Assembly (NCBI GenBank): GCA_029204045.2
Contig: JAQNDB010000310.1
Span: forward strand, 34,512-98,511
Direction: 5' to 3'
DNA length: 64,000 nucleotides
DNA from: Tillandsia leiboldiana
Lineage: Eukaryota; Streptophyta; Magnoliopsida; Poales; Bromeliaceae
The position numbers and the translations under genes are program-made. How positions within the stretch are numbered: the stretch's first letter is position 1; each line of letters opens with the position of its first letter. Under the pieces are notes generated by a model. The model saw only the letters and a program-made list of their open reading frames with translations, had not been told where the DNA came from and made no database searches. Below, piece after piece: positions 14,807 to 25,618 of the stretch.

Positions 14807-17800
14807 ATGCCTCCTCGACGCTCGATGGTGACGCGTTCGCAGCCTTCGTCCTCTGAGCCCGAGCAGGAGGACTCGGGGCAGGGACAGTAGAGCGAGGTTT
14901 TGGAGCTCCGTGCCCAGATGGCACAGTTGGCTGAGGCGTCTCGACGCCAGGAGGAGGCTGTGAGTCGGTTGACGCTCTTGTTGGAGCAGAGAGCGCAGCC
15001 GGCGGTAGTACCCCCTGAGAGTTCACCGGTGCCTTCTTCCCCTGTTGTGGCACCCTCGGTTGTGCAGCCTGCACCAGCAGTTCCGGCTGAGCCAGTTTCC
15101 AGTAGGCCACCGACTGGGACGACGGGATCTTTGACTTTGGCAGAGCAGCAGGTTTTGGTGGGTCTTTTGTTGAGGTTTCGCAAGTTTGATCCACCCCGCT
15201 TTTCGGGTATGAGTGCTGAGCCGTGGGCGGCTGAGTCTTGGGTTACGGCCATGGAGCGCCATTTCGAGAGCCTTTTTATTGATGAGAGGTTTCGAGTTCT
15301 GTTGGCCACTCATTTTCTGGAGAGCAACGCCGAGGCATGGTGGCGGCGTGTGCGACCCGCAGGTCCGCCTGGGACCCAGTTTATCTCTTGGGCAGAGTTT
15401 CGTGGTATGCTTCTTGGGGCCTTCTTTCCCGAGAGTGTTCGGCAGAGTTTGGAGGAGCAGCTGAGGAATCTCCGCCAGGGAGATAGGCCCGTACACGCGT
15501 ACATAGCCGATTTCAATCGGCTGTTAGCTTGTATGCCCCACGTGGCCAGAGATGAGACCCACCGGATCTATATGTTCGAGAGAGGGTTGCGTCGGGACAT
15601 TTATCAGTTGGTCCGCTCCCGCAGATTACAGACTTTGGAGGCCTCGATGGAGCAGGCACTGTATGTGGAGAGTGGTGAGGTTGTGATGGCAGAGGTGGCT
15701 CCAGCCCCCGTAGTGACTCCTGGGGCAAAGCGCCCGGCGCTGTTTGAGGAGGGGCAGTCGAGTAGACAGGGACCCCCGAGACCACCCCGTTTCCACTCTC
15801 AGGGACGGAGGTATCAGGGGCGGCAGAGATCTGGGGGATCTCGTCAGTTCCAGCAGCAGCAGCGTCGACCACCTCGACAGCAGCAGTCTTCGCAGCAGCA
15901 GCAGTCTTCGCAGCAGCAGCAGACTTCGCGGCAGCCGCGCCCTGATCGTTGTGTCATTTGTGGAGGACCGCACCCACCGGCCCAGTGCCCGCAGAGTCAG
16001 GGCCGCTGCTTCCGTTGCGGGCAGACCGGTCACTTCGCGAGGGCGTGCCCCAGGGCAGGTTACCCAGCTCCTTCATCAGCTTCTGCATCCTTCATTCCTC
16101 GTCAGTCAGCAGGACCTTCGGCGGCCTCCGGTAGGCCAGACTTTGCTTCATCGTCCTCGCGACAGCCAGAGCGACATCCCCCGGCGCCGAGCGGTCGAGT
16201 CTATGCCGCTCAGGTAGAGGATGCTACAGCAGCAGAGCATGTCGTCGCAGGTATTATTTTGATTTCTGCAGTTCGTACTCGTACTCTCTTTGATACCGGT
16301 GCATCGCATTCTTTTATCAGTAGAGCATTTGCATCCCTTCATGGTATAGAGGTAGTTTCTTTATCGCATGCATTAGAGGTTCAGATACCAGATCATGTCT
16401 TGCATGTCGAGGAGTATTGTAGGGATTGCCCTGTGAAGTTGGGATCCTGGATTTTGCCGGCAGACTTGCTTGTCTTGCGGCGGCTCCAGGATTTCGACGT
16501 CATGCTCGGTATGGATTGGTTGTCGAGGTACTATGCTATTATAGACTGCAGAGAGAGGACGGTGACCCTCCGCGAGCCTGGACAGGAGGAGTTCGTCTTC
16601 AGAGGCTGCCAGAGCACCTTCTTTGCGATGACTGTTTCTTCGGCGAGGGCTAGGCGGATGATTAGTAGGGCCTGCACAGCTTTCTTAGCGACGATTGTGG
16701 AGGTGCCTACGGCGGCACTGGGACTCGAGGATATTCCTGTTGTCCGCGAGTTCCCAGATGTGTTTCCCCCTGAGTTGACGACTATGCCGCCGGAGAGGGA
16801 GGTGGAGTTTGTGATTGATGTGGTACCGGGAACCGCACCAATCTCGAAGGCGCCTTATAGGATGGCACCTGCCGAGTTGAGGGAGTTGAAGGCCCAGCTT
16901 CAGGATCTTATGGATAGGGGCTTTGTCAGGCCTAGTGTTTCTCCGTGGGGAGCGCCAGTTTTATTTGTGAAGAAGAAGGATGGGTCGCTTCGTTTGTGTG
17001 TGGATTATCGGGAGTTGAATAAAGTGACCATCCGGAACAAGTACCCTCTTCCACGGATAGATGATTTATTTGATCAGTTGCAGGGAGCCACAGTGTTTTC
17101 GAAGATTGATCTTCAGTCAGGTTACCACCAGTTGAGGGTGAGGGCCGAGGACATCCCTAAGACGGCTTTTCGATCCCGGTATGGGCATTATGAGTTTACG
17201 GTTATGCCGTTTGGTTTGACTAATGCCCCAGCTGCATTCATGGATTTGATGAACCGGGTATTTCAGCCGTACTTAGACTTGTTTGTGGTTGTGTTCATTG
17301 ATGACATCTTGATCTACTCCCGGAGCGATGTGGATCATGAGGAGCACTTGAGGATAGTGCTGCAGCTTCTACGTGAGAAGAAGCTGTATGCCAAGCTTAA
17401 GAAGTGCGAGTTTTGGCTTCGGGAGGTTGCATTTTTGGGCCACTTGGTATCAGCCGCAGGGGTGGCAGTTGACCCGACGAAGATCGATACAGTTCGGGAT
17501 TGGCCGAGACCGACGACGGTGACGGAGGTCCGGAGCTTTCTGGGCTTGGCAGGCTACTACCGTCGGTTTGTAGAGGGCTTTGCGAAGCTCTCTACTCCCC
17601 TGACCTGTTTGACTAGGAAGGGGATGAGGTTCATTTGGACTGAGCAGTGTCAGCGGAGTTTTGAGGAACTGAAGAGGAGACTGATTTCAGCACCAGTTCT
17701 TACACTGCCAGTGATGGGTGATGGCTACGTGATTTACAGTGACGCCTCGCACAGCGGTTTGGGTTGTGTCCTGATGCAGCATGGGAGGGTAATTGCTTAT

Positions 17801-19639
17801 GCTTCACGACAATTAAAGGATTATGAGAAGAATTACCCCACTCATGATTTAGAGCTGGCAGCTGTGGTGTTTGCATTGAAGCTGTGGCGGCATTACCTCT
17901 ACGGTGAGCATTGTGAGATCTACACGGATCATAAGAGCTTAAAGTATCTGTTTACTCAAAAGGAGCTGAACCTGAGGCAACGCCGGTGGTTGGAGTTACT
18001 GAAGGATTACGATGTGAGTATCCTCTATCATCCCGGCAAGGCCAATGTGGTAGCAGATGCTTTGAGTCGGAGGTCAGTGCAGAGCTTGAGCATGTTGGTC
18101 ACACAGCAGGCCCCGCTGATTGAACAGTTGAGGCGACTCCAGATTGAGGTTGTATCCCCTGGGGTCTCTGCTAGACTGATGTCTATGGTCTTGCAGCCCA
18201 CTCTGTTGGACAGGATTAGGGAGACGCAGAGTGAGGACCCCCACTTGGAGAGGATTAGATCACAGATTCAGGCAGATCTTATAGGGGATTTTACAGTGGA
18301 TAGCTCGGGAGTACTGCGGTACAGGGACCGAGTGTGTGTGCCTTCGGATTCAGAGATCAGAGACCAGATTTTGGGAGAGGCCCATTATACACCTTATACC
18401 ATTCATCCTGGTGGTACTAAGATGTATAAGGACCTCAAGGCACATTTTTGGTGGTCCGGAATGAAGCGGGACATTGGAAGATTTGTGGCTCACTGTTTAA
18501 CTTGCCAGCAAGTGAAAGCAGAGCACCGGGTTCCTGCTGGCAAGTTACAAAGTCTTCCAATTCCCGAGTGGAAATGGGACCACATCACCATGGACTTTGT
18601 TACAGGGCTGCCGAGAGCGCAGAGTGGAGCCGACGCGATTTGGGTTATTGTTGATAGACTCACCAAGTCTGCACATTTCTTGCCTGTTCAGATGACTTGG
18701 TCATTGGAGCGTCTGGCACAGTTGTATTTGGACGAGATAGTGAGGCTACACGGGATACCTGCGTCGATTGTTTCAGATCGGGATCCGAGGTTTGTGTCAC
18801 GATTCTGGGGGAGTTTACAGTCAGCTTTGGGGACCCAGCTCAGATTCAGCACTGCATTCCACCCACAGACTGATGGCCAGTCTGAGCGCACTATACAGAC
18901 CCTCGAGGATATGCTGAGAGCGTGCGTTATGGATTTTGGAGGGGGGTGGTACCGACACTTATCTTTGGTTGAGTTTGCGTACAACAACAGCTATCAGGCG
19001 AGCATTCAGATGGCTCCGTTTGAGGCGTTGTATGGACGCAAGTGTCGGTCACCCTTGTATTGGAGTGATGTGGGTGAGAGGAGAACTTTGGGACCAGATC
19101 TTCTTTTGGAGGCTGAGGAGAAAGTCAGAGTTGTTCGTCGACACCTTGAGGTAGCCCAGAGTCGTCAGAGGAGTTATGCTGATACTCGACGGTGAGACCT
19201 AGAGTTTCAGATTGGTGACCATGTATTCTTAAAGGTCTCGCCTTCGAAAGGGGTCCGGAGATTTGGAGTGAGTGGGAATCTTAGTCCCCGTTTTGTTGGA
19301 CCCTTTGAGGTACTTGAGAGGGTAGGCCCTGTGGCTTATAGAGTTGCTCTTCCTCCACGTTTGGCCGGTGTACACGATGTTTTTCATGTCTCAGCCCTGA
19401 GGAGATATGTCTTTGATCCGTCGCATGTGGTTGACTTCACTCCCTTGGAGATCGGTGAGGACCTGGTTTAAGAGGAGCGGCCGTTGCGGATTCTTGCTCA
19501 TGAGGTAAGGGAATTGCGCAACCGGACCATTCCGTATGTGAAGATCTTATGGAGCAATCACGATGAGCGAGAGGCTACTTGGGAGCTAGAGACAGAGATG
19601 AGATCTGCATACCCTTTTCTGTTCGAGACTACTGGTTGA
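14807..19639 (+). pseudogene. gag-pol: Gypsy-B Gag-Pol polyprotein with three in-frame stops
   Basis: A chromovirus polyprotein in a single frame. The start MPPRRS at 14807 is followed by a TAG at 14888; the frame then runs open from 14891 to a TGA at 19193 (where relatives have Arg, so CGA to TGA is likely), then to a TAA at 19469, and ends at 19637-19639. Positions below count from the internal ATG at 14900. Gag about 95-230, Cys knuckle CFRCGQTGHFARAC about 370 with a second Cys cluster about 350, protease FDTGASHSF about 465, reverse transcriptase with FIDDILIYS about 800, RNase H SDASHSGLG about 946, integrase zinc-binding domain about 1162-1210 and catalytic core (MDFVTGLP, VSDRDPRF, SERTIQ). 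After the TGA come the GPFEVLERVGPVAYRV segment and a chromodomain-like tail (VKILWSNHDEREATWELE). No frameshift was found. The element is coding-dead but only lightly decayed. Confidence 0.92.
15850..15935 (+). repeat. Gln-rich coding repeat in Gypsy-B Gag
   Basis: Repeats of CAGCAGCAG with TCTTCG give a Gln/Ser-rich linker between the Gag core and the Cys knuckle. It is a length-variable low-complexity linker rather than a domain. Confidence 0.7.
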
Positions 19640-19687
19640 GGTACGCCTGTTCTACCTTACTTTGTTTCGAGGACGAAACTTCCTTTT

Positions 19688-19699
19688 AGTGGGGGAGGA
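19688..19699 (+). other. Polypurine tract of Gypsy-B
   Basis: AGTGGGGGAGGA directly before the 3' LTR TG at 19700, preceded by CGAGGACGAAACTTCC. Element E keeps nearly the same tract on the minus strand (54668-54656). Confidence 0.85.
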
Positions 19700-22600
19700 T
19701 GTAGTGGCCCTAATTCCCATGCAGCGTTCTTCCGATGAATCCACTGTTAGAGCACCTAGCATTGGTGTATCTGGCCCATGGTGCGTCAATGGGATGCCAC
19801 AGATGGACCCTGTGTGTTATTATTAGCTGTGTAGGCCTTCGGCTGAGTTTGCCGAAATTTCAGAAAAGAATTAGGCCCAACAGAGGTCGGAAATGGATTC
19901 AGCACGGAAAAACGCTTGAAAACGGCTATTTGCTTGTTTGTTTCTGAGTCCGGATGCCCAAAAACGGACTCCCGGAAGTTTTTAGTGGAAAATGGTGCAT
20001 GGGAGGGGCCGTAGACCGCCGGGATGCCACGTGGCGGCCTGTCATTGGCCGGTTCAGGATGCGCGGTCCACAGAGTTGCACGGCGGGGTGCACAGACCCG
20101 GCGCATGGACACGTGGCACCGCCTGATTGGCGGGCGCAAGGCGCGCGGTCTACCGGGGGTGCGCGGCGGTGCATGGACCAAGGCGGGGGCACGTGGCAGC
20201 CTCCGGTTGGTCGGTGCACGCGGCGCGGTCCACAGAATTCCAAAGTGGAATGCGTGGACCGGGTGTAGGGGACATGTGTCACCCTCTGGTTCGCGGGCGC
20301 ACCGTGCGCGGTGCACGGAGCCGGGGCCGGTACCTCGGGGCGCGTGCGCACGACGGGGCCATGCCGCGCGCCCGGCGCGGCCGCCGACCGGTCAGCGGGT
20401 CAACCGGGTGGACACGCGTCGCCCGCTGGTTGGCGGGCGCCCACCGCCTCACTGTGCGGGGGCGGGCCACGTGGCAGCTCGGGGGTGGCCCGAACAGCTG
20501 TTTGCTGTTTGGCGGGCCACGTGGCAGCACCTGGTGGATTCGGGCGTGAACAGTGTTGGGCCGGCCCAACACTGTAGCCGCCCGAAAGTACCGGGCGCCC
20601 GAAAGTTGGGCCCGAAAGCCCATTGACTTGTCTTTTTGGGCTGATTTCGGGTGAGGCCTATAAATAGGCCCCTTGGGGCTCGTTTTTGAGGCTTTTCCCG
20701 AGAGTTTTAGCCATTGAGCCCCGCACCAATTCTCTTCCTCTCCCTCTTGTGCATCTTTTGGCGAAGGTTCAGAATTTTTGGAGGCCGCGACGACGGCGAC
20801 TTCTGCATCGGGGTGCGGAGCGACGATCTACTGTTGGAGGCCCATTTTCGTCGCAGTTTAGTCTGGGAGGTCTACCGGGCTACCCCGACGTTATTTTTGG
20901 ACGATTTCTGCGGTGACGGTTTCGTAAGAGGTAAATCTACATTTTCCGTGTTGGACACTTTTTCTGGATCCGAGCTTTTCTTGGGGTTCGGGGTACATTT
21001 TTAACCCCCTTTGCGACTGTTGGTTGATTTGGACAGCACCTACTTGTCATATTTTTATCTCCTCATCCGGACATCGGAATTCGACGTTTCAGGACTCTAT
21101 CGACATCTACTCTTCGCGAGGATCGCCGTCATATTTTTACTGGAATTTTTGGAGGAAGTTTTTCAGGTGAAAATTTCGTGTGAATGGGACTTTTCATCAC
21201 AGATTTTGGGATTTTGGAATTTGTGTGGATTAAAGTGTAATTTTGGTGTATGTTTGTACCCAGGAGGTTGTGAGCACTTCTACCGTGTTGTTGGCTTGGT
21301 GGGATTTGTGATTTGACTGTTTTGGGCTTTCTCAGCTGTACGATTCCGGGCAGTTAGCACTTTCAGGTGGGTGACCTTGCTTCCAAGAACTCTGGACTGT
21401 GTACTAATTCTATGTGTGTAGGATCATGCATGTTAGAAATTGGAGTATTAGCATGTGTAAAACTGTATGTTGTATCTTGTATATCAGTTGATGAATCTTG
21501 TGATTCCTACTCTATGTTAAGTAGTGAAATCTTGGAACTTGACCTAGCACCCCTGTCATATGTAGCATGTTCAGCCAGTCTGTAGAAAACTCCAACTTGG
21601 GCTAGGTTTTTACTGCTCTAGACATTCCACATCACGATACTTCTTTTCACTTTGGACTTAGCTTTTCCTCGCCCGAGTTGTGGGCCGAGAGGTCGGGTGG
21701 TTGTGGGATGCATTTGCACTCGTGTCTGGGGACCGAGTGGAGTTGATAGCAGTCTGTAGATCTGATTTCTTTGGGAGATTGATAGTGATGGTAGATCTGG
21801 GTTCTTGAAAACTGTCAGAGTGACAGTGAGTCTCAGCTGTGTAGATTCCAGCTAGTGAGTGAGTTAGTGATTTGTTTATTGCCGATCTTGTTGATCGAGG
21901 ATTTGGATCATAGCCTGCACGAGCCACATTTGAGCTTTACAGAGATACTTTACAGAGATACTTGTTATGGGTTACTTTGACTCGAGCGGGTCGCTCCCCT
22001 CGAGTGCCACTCCGGAGTAGGCGAGACCGGGTTGTTGTACCGGCGTGAGTTTGAGATGTTCTTTAGCGACTTGTTGTTGCATTTGTCCCTCTGGCTGTGC
22101 TTTTGTTGGCAGCCACGGACGCCCTACGTAAGTCCGCTCCTCCGGGACGTAACGACAGTAGGTTGGCGCAGGTTTGACTGGACCCGATGTGGCAGTCAGT
22201 TTTGATTGGGTGATCAGGGAGGAGAGTTAGTTGTGGCATTATGTTCTTTCCGTTCCACTGTTGAGCATCTAGATAGAGGCATAGTAGCTGTAGAGTTACT
22301 TTTCCCAGCTTTCCTTACAGCACTGCATATGTTACTTTTGCCTCTGGTAGACTTAGTGGGCAGACCGTCGGGCTTGTTGGCGGCACCCACTGAGAACTAC
22401 TGTGGGATGTAGTTCTCACACCCGTCGTGGTGTCTTCTTCCCAGGGACTTCTGCTCCGGTTCCTGCAGCTCCTGTTGCTGATCCAGCTCCTTCTGACCGA
22501 GGTAAGGGAGTCGCGAGATAGATCCCCTCCTGTCATCTTCAGTGTGTGAGTAGATGTACCCCAGTACTATTTTGGTGTGTGTTATGTCGAGTGACTGTTG

Positions 22601-22852
22601 TAGTGAGGTTTTGAGTTGTACCTTTCTTTCCTGCTTTTCTGAGAGACTCTTGTATTCTGGTGAGGTTGGTATGTATATTTGTGAGTTGTAGTTTTATTTT
22701 ATGTATTTTATTCCAGCTTTTCTCTTTCAGCTCTGATATCTGCTAGTGTAGATGTTTCTTTGTAGGTTAGTCGCTACGCCTATACGGGGCTTCCCGTATG
22801 GGCGGCGGATCTGTTGGCGAGCCGGGGCGCAGTATCGCCCTGGGGCGTGACA
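19700..22852 (+). repeat. 3' LTR of Gypsy-B (3153 bp)
   Basis: Same length and termini as the 5' LTR. The differences noted are substitutions only, many of them C/T or G/A at CpG sites. It contains the second copies of the G-box array, palindrome, TATA box and terminal hairpins. Confidence 0.94.
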
Positions 22853-24469
22853 AGGGTAGTCCCAGAGTTAAGTAGTAATCAGGGAATAACTGCTTATGTT
22901 CCTACCTGGGTTAATGAGCTAATTGAGAGTTACCAGGGGGACCCAAAGGCTCAACAATTGTTACTGGATACACTATTACCAACAGATGCAACAGGGAACT
23001 ACTCACAACAATATGGCATTCTGAGGTACAAGGGAAGGATGTATGTAGGAGCTAAGGGTGAATTGAGGAGTACCTTGTTGAATCAATTTCACTTATCGGC
23101 CATTGGAGGACACTCAGGTATCGACAATACATACTATAGGCTCAAGCAGCATTTTTACTGGCCTGGACTTAAAGGGGATGTGGAAGGGAGAGTTAAAGCC
23201 TGTGAAGTGTGTATCAAGAATAAGGTGGATGGAACACCCTATGCTGGGTTATTGCAACCAATACAAATTCCTACACAATCCTGGCAACTAATTAGTATGG
23301 ACTTTATTGAAGCACTACCCAAGTCAGAGGGAAAAGATACAATTCTAGTGGTGGTAGACAAGTTGACCAAGTATGCCCACTTTATACCCCTAGTCCATCC
23401 TTACACAGCACTGGTAGTGGCGAAGGCTTTCATCAACACAGTGTACAAGCTACATGGGATGCCTAAGGGGATCATCTCAGACAGAGACAAGGTGTTCACC
23501 AGCCAGGTATGGCAAGAACTATTCAAACTCTCTGGAGTTAAGTTGCATATGAGCACTGCATATCACCCCCAGTCAGATGGTCAAACCGAGAGGGTGAACC
23601 GGTGCCTGGAAACGTATCTAAGGTGCATGTGTTCCCAACAACCCAATAGATGGAGCAAATGGCTACCCCTGGCAGAGTGGTGGTACAATACCAGCCACCA
23701 CTCCTCCTTAGGGGTCACGCCATTTGAGGCCCTCTATGGGTACAAGCCACCTGCACCTACGACCACTCAACTGGAACCAGGGGTGAACACGACAGTGGTA
23801 GAGTGGATGAGAGACAGAGCGCAAATGCTAGATGTGCTTAAGGAGAGACTACATGTGGCACAAAATTGTATGAAGCAGAATGCTGATAGAAAACGTGTGG
23901 ATAGGGAGTATCAGGTGGGAGAAGAAGTTTACCTCAAGCTGCGGCCGTACCGCCAAAACAGTGTAACCATGCGGAGAAATCACAAGCTTACATCGAAGTA
24001 CTACGGACCCTTTGAGATCCTGCAGCGTGTTGGGCCCGTAGCATACCGATTACATTTACCTGCAGATGCCCAAGTTCATCCAGTCTTCCATGTATCACAG
24101 TTGAAGAGGGGAGTTCCGAAGTCGGAGCAGGTAGTGGAGAACAAGATTCCCCAGGAACCAGAGGACCTTCCACAAGCCCAGTTGATACCGGTCGAGGAGG
24201 AAGCACCCGTTAACCCACCATCTCAGTTAATACCGACTACGGAGGAAGAGCCATCCCTGGAGGAGAACGATTCGCCAAAGAAACAGCCGGTGCAAGTGTT
24301 GGGTTGGAGGTTGAGGAAGGTGAGAAACCAGAACCGCACTCAGGTTCTTGTAAGTTGGAATAGCTTGGGGCCCGAGCAGGCTACATGGGAAGACTATGAG
24401 AAGATGAAGAGAAGATACCCAACGATGATCCTTGAGGACAAGGAGCTTTGTAAGGAGGGTGGGATGTAA
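22853..24469 (+). pseudogene. Gypsy-A internal I continued: integrase and chromodomain
   Basis: Resumes the pol frame interrupted at 11355 (target duplication AGGGT at 22853-22857). It encodes the integrase zinc-binding domain (GGHSGIDNTYYRLKQHF, CEVCIKNK), the catalytic core (SMDFIEAL, SDRDKVF, TERVNR), the GPFEILQRVGPVAYRL segment and a C-terminal chromodomain (VLVSWNSLGPEQATWEDY). The frame is open. The last codons overlap the polypurine tract, and the TAA stop is supplied by the first bases of the LTR (TGTAA at 24465). The first residues of the longest open frame (22814-22852) come from the Gypsy-B LTR. Confidence 0.9.
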
Positions 24470-25223
24470 CACCTGAAGAAGGAAGAGAGGGTAGAGAGGA
24501 GTAGAACCGGTTGAGGAGTAGAGGAGTAGCGAAGTAGAGAAGAGAAGAAGATGAAGAACCAGGGTTAGGCGTAACCGGGGGTGGTAGAGTCAGCTGCAGG
24601 AGGGTACGGGGGTAGGTGAGATACGACAGGCGGCAGAGTCGGGAGGGTTCCTTGGAGCGGGTCGGAAGTAGCGGGCATGGATCCAGCATCCCGACAGCGG
24701 AGCGGATATGGTAGCGATGGATGAGGAACCAGCAACCCGGCAGAGGGTTAAGAAGCTTCACTGTAGCGAAGGAAGGCCCGGCCCAAGAGGCCCACTTGCT
24801 TTACACTTTGAGCCTTATTCATTAGCAGCAATATTACAATTACCAAGTAGTATACAGTAGTATAAGAATTACAGATTAGTCCTTCACAGGATGAGTATAA
24901 ATAGGCATTTGTAAGAGATATAAAGGGATCGAACATTTGAATCCAATTACTCTTTTCTTCTCCCTCTTTCTCAAACTATCTCTTTCTCTCTCTTCTCTTC
25001 TCCTCTCCCAACCTATCTCAATTTCCCCAATTCTCATCCTAATCTCTACCAGATCCAACTCTGGATTGATCTCGATGATCTAACCAGCTTGGATCTATCC
25101 ACCATATACCGATCTCAGAAATTGTTCATCATCGATCATCAGATTGGCCGTCATCCTCACTGCCGTGACTGATCTCCGAGGAACCCTCATCCCCGATCGG
25201 CTGCAGATCGTCAGGGTGTTACA
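24465..25223 (+). repeat. Gypsy-A LTR shared by internals I and II (759 bp)
   Basis: Begins TGTAACACC and ends GGTGTTACA, a perfect 9-bp terminal inverted repeat. TATAAAT lies at 24896-24902. It directly follows the pol end of internal I and directly precedes the primer-binding site of internal II, so one LTR serves both. Compared with the next LTR (36797-37503) it has about 52 extra bp near 24717-24768, bounded by GTAGCGA repeats. Confidence 0.92.
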
Positions 25224-25618
25224 AAGTGGTATCAGAGCAGTTCCGATCCCAGGGATCGTGAACAATCGAGCAACAACCGAGGCAACCATTAAGCATACAA
25301 TCGAGGCAACAATCGAGCAACAACTGAGGCAACCATTGAGCATACAATCGGGCGGCAATCGAGGCAACGAGGAGCAGTGATTAAGCAACAGATCACAGAT
25401 CAAGTACTTAGCAGGATTCCCACATCGGATTACCATCAAACAAAGGATCTCTGTTAGAGGTATTGAGTTTCTTCGAAGAATCTCATTACCTGCCCAATCG
25501 TTGTTGAAGTTTGAATCTGGTTAAGAAAATAGAAGCATCAGTAGTGTAACTCAACAAGATAGGGAAATCTAAAAGCAATAGATTCATCTATAATCCAAAA
25601 GATCCATACCTGTATGAG
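25224..25618 (+). other. Gypsy-A II leader with primer-binding site and 47-bp tandem duplication
   Basis: TGGTATCAGAGC at 25227-25238 is the tRNA-Met primer-binding site. A roughly 47-bp unit beginning AACAATCGAGCAACAAC is repeated at 25261 and 25308 with a few changes. No ORF is credible before the ATG at 25619. The same leader occurs at 37504-37898. Confidence 0.75.

Larger units (their letters stand above)
11356..22852 (+). mobile_element. Gypsy-B: complete Tekay/Del-like chromovirus (11.5 kb)
   Basis: LTR (11356-14508), primer-binding site (14517-14528), gag-pol (14807-19639, three in-frame stops), polypurine tract (19688-19699), LTR (19700-22852) and matched AGGGT target duplications. 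The two LTRs have the same length (3153 bp) and about 30 substitutions counted by eye, near 1 percent, so the insertion is older than those of C, D or E. Confidence 0.95.

Noticed and set aside
22814..22852. Start of an independent integrase gene at 22814
   Set aside because: The first codons are Gypsy-B LTR sequence; the true frame continues from the Gypsy-A piece ending at 11355.
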